64,000 nucleotides of DNA from Cardinalis cardinalis (Eukaryota; Chordata; Aves; Passeriformes; Cardinalidae), in contig JACDOX010000004.1 in assembly GCA_014549065.1 (NCBI GenBank), forward strand, positions 13,735,662 to 13,799,661. Direction: 5' to 3'. This document shows, piece by piece, positions 14,701 to 29,700 of this stretch (within the stretch, counting starts at the first letter, position 1; each line of letters starts with the position of its first letter). The notes beneath the pieces are model-generated. The model made no database searches, was not told where the DNA came from, and was given only the letters and a program-made list of their open reading frames with translations. The translations under genes were made by a program, and so were the position numbers.

Positions 14701-17700
14701 GAGGTTCTGAAANAGATCAATAAGATGTCAGAAATGTGGAACCCTATTTTTGGATCCTTTTTGCTGTCAGATCACACCTCTGTAATGTATCCTTAGAAAA
14801 TTTTTAAAATAAGTTTAGTAGCTCATGTTAAATNTTATTTATCTTCATCACTCAGAATACATCAGCTCTATCCAACACCACAAACAATGCTAAGTTAGAA
14901 AAAATTATTTCTGGACACTATTTTAGAATTATGCAATGAGTTCATTAGAATTTTTTCTTCATTCCTCACCAAACCCATTGCTGTCTCTGACTTCCCATTA
15001 CAAGTTCATAATTAAAATAAATGCAACTGAATTAATAATTTTGTAGTTATATAATTATTTAAGTAAATACATTGAAATGGNTTTTATAACTGAAGAGTCT
15101 CTGATAGCAAATCAATCTGTGATTTCTATAGCAGGATCAGAAGAATGCATCAATANAAAATGGTAGAGTCCTAAAGTGCACACTATGAAGGCCAGCATCT
15201 CAACTGAAGATCCTTAAAAGCACACATATATGACAGTAACATGCCCTCAGATGCCCTAAGGTGTTTACTAAATTCTGGCATAAAACAATTAAACAAATTA
15301 AAATGAGGAAGAAGTTTCATGGTAAGATTAGGGTTTCTCTCAGCTGTAAAAACTGGGCATCTAGTCAAAGGCAGTGGTCCAGGGCTTCTCTAGAGCCAGT
15401 AGACTGACAGGCGTTGTTACTTCAGAAACTTGAGAGCCACCAAAGGAAAATTACAAATACAGATGGGATGAATTTCAGCACAAAAAAGTTTTCTCAGCTC
15501 TTCTGCAAGCGATACATTGATATTGTCTAAGAAGACCTGAAGATGTTACTTACTGGTTCTGCCTCGTCCTGTCATTCTCCCCCCCTCACCNTCTGCGTAC
15601 ATTGATGACACAGTAATAGCATATGGTGTGTCAGGCTGCAGCTTCTGTATCACCACACTGTTCTGTCGTCCCCCAACAGTAGTCTGCAGCAAAACAAAAG
15701 GAAAATATTAAAATCCCTTTTATACTCTCTATTTTGTGCTTATTGCTACAGTAAAGAACACAAGCATTTGATGCAGAGTTGAAAACACACACAATGCTGC
15801 AATTTTCTTCTGACTGACCCTGGCAGTAGACATTGAACAGTAGTAATATTAGTACATATTGGTTTTAGCAAGTTTAGACACAAAGCCACTATTCTTTAAA
15901 ATCTCCAAACGTGAATACAACTACAATTATACATAAACTCCCAGTTCTGTACCAGCACAAATTATATTGTAACTCCTATCATTCTTTGTACTTTTAAGAC
16001 TATCTGCACATATTCAAAGCCTATTCAGCTAAGGTGTTTGGCATAACACTTCCAATCATCTGCTGATGAACTGACAACAAGCAAGCATTTACACATCTTC
16101 ACATTTCATAGCAGTAGATTAATTTAATTTANAAGCAGACAATTTTGACTTACAATCAAAGGGGTTTTTTGTTCTCAAGTGTACAAAGCTCCTTTCAAAG
16201 CAGAAANGCTTTTATCATCCCATCTTGGCTGCCTCTACATTTTAGTATCTGATTGCCTTTCAAAACCTGACCCTAAATGATCATGATGGTCTCAGCAGTT
16301 CTGTGTGCAGTTTTTGCAGACCTTTTTTTCTGTCTTCAGATCACCTGTGATTCCTCTTGGTGCTGAGGCCATTAAAAGTCAGACAGGACAATAAAAACCC
16401 TCAGAAATTATATTTTAAATATTTTGGTGTGGATTATTCTACTGCCTACCCAGCACCTACAGTTTAATAAAATATCAGAGTAGCAAAAGAAGACAAGGAA
16501 TTATGATCATATGACTGCAAGTCATTTGCAAAGAGGCATTAAATGCCATGAGCAGAGTAGGAGAGTTCTGTGTGCTCTCCTCAATTAGAGCTGTTTTCTC
16601 CAACTGCCACTGCTTGACTCTATTCCAGCTGTAAGCAATTAAGTCTATTAATCATATTCTTTGCACGGATTTCAAGAGAATGATCATAGCTCCCTTTTTA
16701 CAGATGTTAATTAAACGTATTGCTGTTCCTTATTTCTCTAGTGATTTCTCACTAAAATAGTGTTTGACTGCTCAATATACATTTCAATTACCCCAACCCA
16801 AATGCTTGTTGTTCAGAAGAGAATTAAAATGGGTGTGTAAATATCCAACTAATTCTAAAGTAAATATTCCTAGATATACTTCTGAATATGAGTGGTCTCC
16901 AGTTACAGAGGNGAGCTGGATGAATGTGGTTCTCATCTGAGTCTGTTCCTCTGACTCATTTGACAGTAACCNCAACAGCCTGCCACTACAGAATAGGGCA
17001 TTTTTAAGTAGCACACATTTCTGATAAACAGCCTGACTGAATTACCATTCCCAGGCTGTGTTGCATAGACTGCCAGTAGCCAAAACCATTTGTGCTGACA
17101 ACACAGGGAAAGCTGGCTNATCTTAAAGTACTGTCTCTCCATAGCATTACATCTTCTCATCACAGTAGAAGAATCTAAAATACCTTAAATACTTCATTAG
17201 CACATGTTTTGCATGGATTTCTCTTTACAACTGCTACCTCTGTGTGTTTATTCTGACCCTAGAGTGGTGAGAGAGAGTCTCAACTGTTCACAGCATGTTC
17301 CATGGCAAAGTCTTCTGGTAACATGGGAACTACACTATGAAAATGATGGAAAACTCTGGACTATGAAAGTAGTCATGGTAGTGTTCATATTATTGATTGT
17401 CCTGANACCTCTATCTGTGACTTATAGCTTAGATGCTGATTGACTTATTCCTCAACACACTTTTAGTTTTATCCATAGATAAACAGTTGGAGTTTATGAA
17501 CTCAAAGATCTTTTCCAACCTGAATGAGTCTATGATTATGCGATTTTTTGAGATAACAGGATGCATCCAAAATTATTGCTGCTCAATTAAGAGTGTTCTA
17601 ACTTGGATTTGAAAGGGGAGGAAAAANCAGTGTGAATATATACTTATTCACTACAAATATAAATCTTCAAGTAAAAGATAATTAATATGTTGTGTTTTGA

Positions 17701-20700
17701 AAAGAAATTACTCCAATGGATTACTTTACAGAAGGTTGCATTTAAGGCTGAATAACTTAAACAGTTCAAAATTAGTTACCGACTGTTCAGGGCCATCCCC
17801 ACTGATAGGCTGGTAAATGATCCTGTATCTCTGCACTCGACCACTGGCAGGATCCCATTTGACAGTCAAACTGTGTGAAGTTGCATTGTACACCTGAAGG
17901 TTTCGTGGGCCACTCTTTGGGGCTGAGAAGCATAATAAAGAAAGGAATAAATATGTAGTTCACCAAAGAGCAGGGACAAACACTTCATTCTTACTTTTAG
18001 GGCTGCATGAATGCCTGATCAAGAGCTGAATGTATTAAGTACAGGAGAACATAAACTGTAATGTTTGTAAAATAATAAACATGTGGTAATCTAGTGTTTA
18101 GTATTCTTCCAAATACACAATAATATTTATTAAATGATCTCAGCTTTTTAATGTCAACATTCATCACAGTTTAGAAAAAGGAAGCTATGAGTTTCCTTCA
18201 ATAAAATGGTACCTGGAAATTCAGATTCTTACCTTGTGTAGTGATAGGTACCAAGGGTACTAGGAAAAAAGTAGAAAGAATTTTCAGAATTCTTGTGTGT
18301 ATATGCCTTCTGTTTCAATAACTATTAATAACAACATGCAGAATCCCTTTATTTACTTACATGTTCTTTCACTGCCAATGAGCTCATCACTTTCTGATTC
18401 ATCAGGATAGATGGCAGTAACTGAGATATCATATAATGTATCTGGATTCAAATTTTCAAAGACCAAACTATTCTCTTCCCCATTTAAGATAGTCTTGTGA
18501 AGAAATTAAAAAAAAAAAGGATGTAAATAAACAAAACCAAAACATACAAATGAAACAGGCAAACAGAATGGGATATAACTGAGTTTTTACTCAGTAACAT
18601 CACTGAACATGCTGTAAGTATGTGTCTTACACCTTCTCACTGCATTTCCAAGTTACAGACCATTTATCAACTACATTCCTGAGTTTAAAAATACACCCTC
18701 TGAGATACTGCCCACAAATACATAAGGTGGCTGTCTATTCTTACCTCCTGTTTTTCTCCTCTTCCATAGGGCCCCCATGTTATTCTATACAGAGAGACAT
18801 CTGGAGCTCCATGATCCCAAGTACCTCTGAAACTATTCGTGGTTATATCTGTGATTCTGAGATTGACTGGTGCTGGCACAGGCTCTATTATGAAAAAAGG
18901 AAAAATGTTCCACAAAATGTAACTACAAAATAAATACAGTTAAACAAAGGAATTACTCAGACAAATAATTTAGAAGATTATGTAGAAGATTCATCTCTCA
19001 GCTGCCATGCTTCTAATAACTACAGTCAAACACTGTAGTATTACCCAGTCCACTTACATTAAGCAAATTATGCCTCATAAGGTCACATCATTAGGTCATT
19101 GTCTGATAAAACAGACCTCAGCAGAGGTCACAACTCACATGCCTACTCAAAACAACTGAAGCCCTGTAGTTACATTTTGGAGTTATATGGAGTGAATGTG
19201 AACTCCCTTAGACACAGGTCAAGTTCCTGCAGGAGTTTCTCACAAATCTTAAAATTCTTTATATAAGCCAAATAAGTCACCACTTATTTAGAAAGAATTC
19301 ACAGAGGTTAACTGAAGGTTAAGGAGCGAAAATATTATAGCCACTGGGAAGAAATATGTAAATAGGTAGAACCAGAGAATTAAACTTGAAATCATTTCTT
19401 TGGCAGACCTTTCCTTTNCTTTCCTTACCAACATGTTCACACAAAACGACAGGTACAGAGCAAAGACTAGCACAACAGCAAGCAGGAAATCTCACACTCA
19501 TTTTTATACACATCAGACTACCAAATGAAAAATTCAGAAGAAAAAATGAGAATATTAATGGGTTTTTTCTTCTTTTTCATACCAGATGGAGGGGCACTGA
19601 AAAGGTAAAATTACTCTTTTCTATTGTAGGTTTTTCTGGTTATATCCTTAAATCTGGTTATATTCTTAAATCCTAAGCTTTGATCAGGATGAGAACTTCC
19701 TTGATAGCTGCTTTCTCCTTTCAGTCTGGCACATCTCTTGTATGGAGATCAGCTCTTACAGCTTGTGCAGCCCCTTGCCTTTATTTGCTGAGGTTATTCA
19801 GATGCCACCTTTATGATTCTCTAAAAGGAAAGGCTGCTTTAGCATCCCATGATGCAAAAACTCTCTTGGATCAGTGGCAGGATCATGTCTCTCTAATCTT
19901 CTAGTATATGGCCCAGCTTCTTACTCACTTGCCTAGATTTCTGCAAAGACTTGCTAAAACTTTCCTCTATTGTCCTTACATTTTCTTATCAATNCTACAC
20001 CTACACTTCTCCTTCAGTCTTTAAATAGAAATAGTTTTCCTTCAGTGGCTCTTCACCTCTCTGCAGACTGCAATGTCAGTGNTCACTGCAGTAAGACACA
20101 AGTCATCTAAGATTTCTGTGGTTTATTATATTGCAAATAATACTACAAGTGCAAATAAAGTATTTCTCTAATTCACCTAAATTCAATAACATATGGCAAC
20201 ACACACCATTTAAATCAAACATAAGGTAAAAACAACCACAAGAATGATTATTAGGAAAACTTACGAGTGACAGCTTCTGCATTTGTTGGTATGGATTCCC
20301 CTTCGTCATATACAGCAACAACTTTTACATTGTACAGTGATTGGGAGGAAAGGTCAGAGAGAGTAATGCTGGTTTTGAGTCTGTCAAGTTCCACCTAAGA
20401 ATAAAAACAGTGACTTAAAGAATTGTAAATTGCTCTATTTCTTACTCTCCATTTGATCTAATGGCAGAAATTCCTGCACTGAAAAACAAAGTATTCTGCA
20501 CTACATTTTACCATTTGCCCTTAAATTTACACTTNAACATTGAGAGTTCTCTACTAATTCCTTTGCAAAACCTATTATATCAGATACACATAGTCCTTGT
20601 GGATCATTCGCTGCTTTATTCCTTTGGANACAAGGATGCAGACTGAACCTTTGGAAAATTCTGGCTCCTTTAAAAAACAAATTTAATTCTCTAAGAGCTG

Positions 20701-23700
20701 GTTTATGCCTAGCAGCACAATTAAGGAAAACTTGTACATAACTAGAAGACATCTCTAACAATGCTCACACATGTTCTGTCAGTAGCCAAAGAGGCTAACA
20801 TACATTTATTCCACTATCCTGTCCTCTTAATTGTAAGCTGTTCTTAGACCTTGGTAATACGACATTTAAGCAGAGTGTAGAAATCGCTATTTACCAAAAC
20901 ATATGAAAATTCTCCAGTCAGTTTAAGGATTTTTTCCTCTCTGGAGGAAGAGGAGNAGGAAGAAGGGAGTACCCAAGAAATCTATCTTGTGCTCATTCAT
21001 TTCCAAGAAATCCATACAGTTTCTTGCCTGCACTCATTATGAACTGATNTTCTTTACTCTCACTGGTGAGTTATAATACTACCTTTATTATTATTTTAGT
21101 AATCTAGCTTCTCAAAATAAAACTCTCCTAGTACTTTAAAAATTTTACCTCCTTTACATCAGCATCATCAGCTATTTTGTATCTTAGGATGTATTTTCGA
21201 ACTTTTCCTGGGGCAGGATCCCAAACAACATTCATGGTGCTGTGAGTAACATCCTGAATTGTTAAACCTCTGGGTCCAGGCAAAGGTACTGTAAAAAAAA
21301 ATTATAGTAGTAAGTGAATGCTATTCATAGCAGAGGTCTCTCATATATGGAAGCGAATTCTCTTCATGTCTTTCAGTTAAAGTCTTTTCAGTGAATGGAA
21401 GCAACCACTTTCTGACAAGTTCATTGTCCTGGGCATTAGACAAGAGAGTTCAGAAGCTTATTTTCCCAGCAATGAGCAAAATAGCCATAAACTATGGTAG
21501 TTTCACCTTTGTAACTTATGAGTGCAATACTTCCAGAAGTATCAGGGATTAAGACTATAACGTTTGGTGACAATAGCCAATTTTCATCTATAGTTAATGG
21601 TTTAAAAATTTTGAGGACATAAAANTAGCCATGCTGCATGCATTTAGACCAGAAGCATGCCTTTGCCAATAGGAAATGTTTAAGGAAAGGTATAAAAAAG
21701 GAAACCAATTTAGATCTATTTTTTTCTTGATATAGCATGCTTCTTTAGTATTCTCTATGCTTAAGAGGATGTCTGAATTTGGGAACAAGGTTTCTAAATT
21801 AATACAAGCAAAATTGAAACCTTTTAAAAACACTGTGGTCTCAGGATTTCCTTCATTATTCAAGTTAAAAATTATATTGTTCCCCTTTTAGTAGCTGGAC
21901 CCTTCTCATTGAAATTGCCTTTGAGGCCTTCAGGAAATGTGTAAGTGTTAGAAAATACATAAAACATGGTTAAGATGGTCTTCTAAATTAAACAGATTAT
22001 ATAAAAACTGTTGCATGAAATTAAAATAAGGTGTTGCTGAAGCAATAACAAAGCAAAAATCAAGATGTCCATACATGTCACTTCCTGTGTGGTGAGTGGG
22101 TCACTCTGCATATCACCAAACAATACGTAAGCTGTTAAAGTGTACTCGGTGTTGGGGATGAGATCTACCAGCTGCACCTCATTCACTGACGGTCCCACAC
22201 GCATCTGCGCATGAAAAATAACACACCATGTTTAAAAACTGAAGAAAGCAATGGCAGAAAAGCAAACAATGATTTAACTTCAAGGGAATTTTGTTTGTGA
22301 GATTCACAGTATATTTACAGCTTCCTGACTGATGTCATTGTATATAATATCCCAGTAAGTTCACTGCACTTTAAGATGTACANGCCAGTCTTTTGACTAT
22401 TATGATAGTCTAACATTTTTCTTAGTTTATTTTTGGTAGAGAACAGGTATCAAAGACAAATTCTCTTACCTCTTTCTCTGTGGCTGGGACTGTAGCATTC
22501 ACAGGTTCATATGTTAACAAATAACCAGTAGCCCCATTGAGAGGTTCCCATCTCACTCGCATGTAAGTTGATCCAATGTCATAAACATTTAAGTTTCTAA
22601 CTGAAGAGATTGGCACTGTCAAATAAAAAATACATATTGGTTTATTTCATTCAGCTTCTTAATATTTTATATCACAATTCATACCACTGAGAATATTGCA
22701 CATGGATATTAGGGCATGTTATGGGCAGAAGAGAGGTGATCTGCAAACAGTAGTATTTAAATCCTTAGTTTAAGAATGAGGTAATGGTTATACTGTTTTG
22801 AATGTGGCCACAGATTTTTTACATACACAGCTAAAACTCTTACAGGTCAGCACTGGAACATTTTAGTCTTGTAAAAAGCAACATTAACTCATTTTACTCA
22901 ACATTTAACATTGAAAATTCTGATATGAAACAATGTGACTGGCTTGGGATCTGTACAAAGAGGATTTTTGCCCCCTCTTTTTGTTTTCTATATTTCTCAA
23001 ATTACTAAATAAATGAAAAGTTTCCATGAAACCATATGAAAAAGTAACACAGACTTCATAAAAATTATATACATTTTAAGGATTTTTTGACAAGCCTAAT
23101 ACAAAATTAAGAAGTGAAATGAGCAGCAGACATTCAATATTATTAAAGAGGCAGAAGAGTCATTCTATGTTGCATACAGCATAAATGTACCTGAAATCCA
23201 TGTAGACAGCTCATAGGAGAAACATAGCTGAGTTATAACTCATGGAAGNGGCACAATTAAGTTGAATTAGCTTTTGCTAATTAGAAATAATTATGTCTGG
23301 CAGTAGCAGGAATTAATTATGTAGCATAAACAATTTGTTTTTTATCAGATTTCAGGCATTTATAAACTCGGCCTTGTAATTCATGTCTGTTGTTCNAGTT
23401 TTGTACAGCCATGCTTTATGAGCCTAGAAAGAAGCTGAGACTAATTTCTACCACACTGTAGCTTCACTTTGCTGAAGTCTTCAAGACAACAAGGTCTGGA
23501 CAACCAGAGTAACACAATATAGTTTGGTAATTCAAATTAAATATTTTACTTCTGCTAAGAGGAAAATCCGTAGTGCTGAAAGTTCTACTGGACAGCTCCC
23601 CAGGTGCCAAACTGGCTGTTAACATGTTATTCAAGACCCATTTCTAACTTACAAGTTGTTTCCCTGCCGATCAGAGGTTCACTGCTTTCATCTTCTACCA

Positions 23701-26700
23701 CAGAAAACACATTAACCACATATTCTGTTTCAGGCTGCAGATCTTTCAGAACTGTTGTTCTTTCCATCCTACTTACATAAAACTGTGAGAGAAGCAATGT
23801 TAATCACTGTAAGAAAAACATTTTTGTAATCTTATCTCTAAGAAAAGCAATCATTCCTTGTGAAACTGCAGAAATCAACGACAAGGAGATAAGTCTGGTC
23901 CTAATTTTGTATATATTTTGTCTGACAATATACCATTACTTTTGCAAAGCAAGATGTAGGGAAATCTCAGACAGACGCTTGTTTCAAATTGCATTGGATC
24001 TGCTTAGCATCACTTAGAGTGCATTCTGATTTCACACATGGTTTACACTTCCATATCACTAAAGAACATAAAGAAAGGACCAGGAAAAAGGGGCCAGTTT
24101 GGGAAAAAATTCAAAATCTGGGATAATCTAGATGGTTACAGCACAAGGCACTGGAAACACCTTGTAGACCAGAAATGCCTGGAAAAAGTCAAATTGTAAA
24201 GTCAGTGTGCACTGGAACAACAGCTCAAACTTTAATCAAAGGTCAAATCTTGAACTCTCCATGAGCCAAATATAAGATTGGCCACAATTAGAGATGGGAC
24301 ATTTAGAGCTAGGTACACAGAGGCACCTAACTACATTCTTCTAAGCACTTCATTTTGCTAGATACTATTCTGTTTGGTTAAAGACAGTAATGAGCAATTC
24401 AGATTTCCCAGGACCAAGAGTTGCCAGCCACTGGCTCTCTGTGCAGAGAAGCAGCAACCACAAGTTTGATCCTGTGCAATAAACAGTTTGGAGTCATATA
24501 GTGTTAATCTGAGCACTTCTTACAACCTGTATCCCCCACTGTCTTGTTCTCTACAAAGAGGGAAATGCATTAAAAGGACAGGGGGCCTACCCACGAGTAT
24601 GGTCAGAAAATTTCTGGTGTAGACAGATTTCAACTAATATATGACTGTGGAGTATGAAAATAAAGGAGTGACTAGAACTAGAAGACAACTCTTTATAAGA
24701 AATATATTTTACTTCTGGATTCATGACATTAAAACAACTAAAGTAATATACATGCTCCTAATTTTTGTAACTTTGTGTAACATTTACCAAGGCATGATAT
24801 TCTTGACCTTAGGAGCATTTTTAAGTTGCTGTTACACCCTACTCAGCACAAATTCAGAATGATATTACCATGATGTGGAAGTCCAGGGTTATATTGGACA
24901 ATGTAAAAGATGAACATACAATACTAACCTGTTTAGGGCTACCTCCAGAGGTAGGATAATATTCAACTCTGTATCTATCAACACTCTCAGGAGGTGGGCT
25001 CCATCTCAGTCTGAAAGAACGAGGTGTCACTTCTGAAATAACTAAATTTGAAGGAGGTGGCAAATCACCTGCAAGAGGGAAGCAAATTTAAAAGATATTA
25101 ATTTATCTTGTCAGAAGGGGANAAAAACCACTTTGTGTAGTTACTTATATTTCTTTTTCCTCAGGAATTCTTAAAATAACTGCATGAAGAGATAGCTCAT
25201 GTTAACACACTCAAGATTAAACAAGTTCCCTGTAATTCCTATTCCACTTCAACACCAGTGTTTCACTGAAGAACCATCAGCTAACATTACATACATGTTT
25301 TTTCATGCTCAGCTTTGGTTTTGGGGTGTCAGACATTAATACTTGAAAAGAGCAGGGCTGCTAAAATTTTCCTTATTGAATGAGTATCATCAAAAAACAT
25401 GCCACAATGAATAAAAAGCTGACACACTAAGAAAGATACTTCACAATTCTGGGGAGAAAAAGAAGGCACATCCAGCAATGTCATGCTGTGTTAGTTATAA
25501 CACAGTCACTGTTGGAAGGAAAGGAAGGACCCCTGCAGCGTAGTCCAGGCGGTCTGCACAGCTTCCTCACACCAGCAGCTGAAAAAACAGCCCACAGCTA
25601 ACACAGTGTTCCCAATNAGTAATAAAAAGGAACTATAGCAGTGCAAGCACATAAATGGATAAAGAATNAATTAGACTGAAAATGTGATGTACCTGGACCT
25701 TTCACACTGTTACACAGATTTGTGGTTACATTATCAACAATGGTAGCCAGGAAGGAGAAGTCTGCAACATTGTAAGCATGGATGTCATCTGGATCTGTTG
25801 CAATCTGCTTCAATTCATTTTCATCTGCATTTTTAATACCTTACAAGAGAAGAAAGCAAAACCTGTTAGAAATTATGGCCACAAAGCACAATAACATGCA
25901 ATTAAGTCCCTAAACACATTATTCAAATAATCTTTTATGTACTTATGTATGTGGCCACTTCTCTGTGGGTTTAGCAGATGAGCAGGAGGGGGTTGCTGCA
26001 GGCCATGCCTTCATGGAGTACTTACCAATTGCATACAGTTCCACTCCCTCATCTCTGAGTTTTCTTGAAGGGGCGACTACATCATCTTGTGATTTGCCAT
26101 CAGTGATGAGAACACCAATTTTGCGAGCTCTGGGCCTTAAGCCAGCAACTGGTTTGAAGTTGTTTTTTAAGATGAAATCCAAGGCCATTCCTAGCATGAC
26201 ACAAAGAAAGTACCCATCACTGTAAACTACTTTCATATAGTAGTCACAGTAAAAGAAATTAGTGCATCCTAGTGACTTCATTCTGACAACATAGTTCTAC
26301 TGTTTATTTCCTTATAGAAGCATTTTGAATCTAATTGCAGCCCANAATCTAGATCTGAGCAACTGATACTATTCAGGTGCTCTCTTACCTGGTGTTCATC
26401 ACCCTCCTGACTTCCACTACCCCTCCTTCTGGTTCCTGGTTGCCTTCATCCTAACCCTGAAATGGAACTGACCTTTCTTCTTCTCATAGGCTCAACAGCA
26501 ACACAAGCTCTTCATCACCCAAAACCTCTTCTAACACATTTCCCCTGAGTTTATAAGCCTATGCTGTACGTCTTCTTTTCCAACCATGCTGAGCTGAACT
26601 GATAAGTCCTTTTCATCACAGACACATTTGAGCTCACTTAACAAAATCAGGGTCAGCTACTAGAATCATTTTCATTGGAGCTAAAGTAAAATCCTGGCAC

Positions 26701-29700
26701 TGTGACATACCTGTTAGAGTATTGCCTCCTTTGTATGGTAAGTTGGCTACAGCCTCTAGCAAAGACTGTTTNGTTCGGTAAGCATTGAGATTCCATTCTG
26801 TCCTGGGATCACCACTATACTGTGCAAGACCTGGAAAAAAGCCATCATTTACTCAGTCATTATGTGTCTCTGTAGGAGTTATGCTCCATTTTCCCTCCAA
26901 CATACGAGAACTTACCAATCTGCACTTTGTCAGGACCAATATCAAAAACTTCAACAATACGGGCAATGAAGTTCCTGATGGTTTTAAAATTTGGCCTCCC
27001 GATACTCCATGAGCCATCCACCAGCAGCACAATATCAGCTTCTGCTCTCGTTCTACATTCTAAACCTGCCGTGTCAACCAGAAAAATATAGCCTTAGCAT
27101 GATGCCTTTCTTTCCCCACCCTCTTAGATGACATATGTCATGAGTTAGCTTCCAAAATAGCTCTAGTTTTATTCACTGGCACTCCATCAAGTATGACCTA
27201 TTTGAGAGCATTATTCACACTATTCAGTGGTTCCATGGCAAAAGCTGTCTAAATTCCTTCATGTATGTTTCCTTTTAAAAATAAGCCTTTGCAAATGTCA
27301 AGGCCAGTGTTCTCTATTGTCATGTCATTGTCTGTTTTGGCCTTTAAATATGGCTGATCACTTGATTTCGGAAGTTTTGTACAAGCCTACTAAATGAACC
27401 ACTGATATGGCAGTAAGCACTATTAGATTATACAATTTTATGGTATTTTAGTCTGTCACATATAACTAAATTACTGATTAATTTTCAACCATGTAATAAT
27501 GGGATTAAGGGCATGTATTATAATCACTTTCACATAAATAGCATTCCTCAATTTTCAGGGGAAAAAGACACAATAATATATGTGGTATAGAAGTTTGCAT
27601 GTACAGAAAAGAAAGAGCACAATCCAGAGAAGACACACAAGCATAAACATAAGTCAAGAGATACAGAGGGAACAAGAACAAACATTCATATAAAGCTGCA
27701 ATGTTCTCTAAAGGTAGGAAGTTATTTCAGATATCTTCAGTTTACAAATTACAAAATAAAATATGCATCATATTGTTTTCATCACAAGGAAAATCACAAC
27801 ATATTTATACAAAACAGAAAGACACAATCATTTTATCCACAGCCATTTGAAAAAAAAAAAAAAAAAGCCAAAATCCTTTCTCTCTTTTTTCCTGTAGATT
27901 TTGTTACCAGCTGCAAATTTTCTGGCTTCCTGCCATCAGAGCTTCTGGTCTTTATATGGAAGAAATCCCATTGAGAAAAATCATCCACACTCATCACAGT
28001 TGAAAGATATTGTGATTTCATACATGTTCCACAGAATTGATCCAACACTGTAGACTCATGAATATAACTATTCCATGTACCTGGGGGTTAAAAGCATGAT
28101 CCTCTTCTGCACAGAAAATATAGATCTAGTCTTTAGTCAGGAAAATAAAATCAGTTGGGAGTAGGGTTTAAGTCAAACCATGTTAGTTCAAAAAATTGCA
28201 TGCATAACTTTTATATGAAAGTTAAAGTTAACTTTATGTACAATTAAAAAGTTAATCTATTTTGACTTTTATGTTTCTTCNAACATACTATAGTCCCCCA
28301 CATGGAAAATTCTAGTAAATGTGCCAGATCTAAGGTGATTTTCCCCACATTAATAAATAATTGACTGTTACATTTGCTGTCTAAGATATAAATTCATTTT
28401 TCACATTAACCATTACTCAAATCCATGCAGTAATAAAACTAATTAGCTTAAAGAGTATAGCACTGAAAACAGAAATGGGAGCTACTATAATGAAAAATAA
28501 AAAAACACTCTTTGTGCAATTTTTTGTTGCCTTCCTTATTAAAGCTTTAGTCTAATGCCACTCCTGGCCTGTTTTAGCGGGTTTTTTTCAGTTTACCCTC
28601 TATTATTAGACAGAGTAGGACAATTATTTAGGAAGTTTCTAAAAGTGTTTCAAATAAAATCATATACAAGATGAGTATTTTTTACACAGCCCAATGTGAG
28701 CTAAGCAAAAACAATATAGTCAGCTGTCAGAAACCTCTTTTTCTTTATTTAACTCTGAAAGGGCTTTGCAGTTAGGTTCTTTCTCCTCACCAAATTCTCT
28801 CTNATGGTTATCCAAGCATTAAAATGGCAGAGGAGAAAAGGCTTCACTTATTCATGTATACTTGACTATTCAGAAGCAGACCTGCTTTTTTATGCTTACC
28901 ATGAAGGACTGAGCCCTGAAATCTTCTTCAATTGGTATAATTGAGAGTATGGTGAGCACAAATATTAATATGCAGAGGCCNACTAAGCACACCAAAGGGG
29001 GGTAAATATCATAAAATTCAATGAAGTCTTGAAAGAAAGGTTTACTAGCTACAGGTTTACTAGTGAGAAGCTCCCAAAGAGATACTGGAGAGCACTCTGC
29101 AATTGCCTCTGTGAAAAAGTCTCCTCCTACTATAGAAAAAAAACCAAAAGACTAAACAATCACTATGTTGAATATAAACTTAAATAATTTACATTAACAC
29201 TAGGGCATTCCCAACTATCAGATCTTTGTTCATTATATCATCTTAATCTTAAAAGTCACCATATAAGGACAAGAAAAGGGCCAACAATCTGCTTAAAATT
29301 CCTTGTTCTACTCCTGTGAAGACCCCTGTAGACAAACCATGATCTCTGTTCAAAAATTTGACCTTATGTGATCTAACACAGATGTGGACAGCTTGAAAAT
29401 GCAATGCAGATGGCTTTGAACAATCAGCAAAACACAGGTTGCCTGCATTATCATCTTTGTAAGATCATCTGGAGGGTGCAGAGGACTAGAACTGTGAACT
29501 GGGTCATGCTTTGTGGTCATTTCAGAACAGGGTTTATGTCATCAGGGAAGGGAATATAATGAATCCTGTAAACAAGTATGTGCATTAGAAAAACAAAAAG
29601 GAAATGTAGTAAACTTTTTATCTTTTTTTTTATCCAAAATACAAGACTGCCTTTTTTTCAATTCAGTCATGTTTACCTCTAGATAAAAATGGCTCCGTAG

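Noticed and set aside
18881..18886. Alternative AG two bases downstream at the FN3-12 acceptor
   Set aside because: It would shift the reading frame; the upstream AG keeps the family sequence PVPAPVNL in frame.
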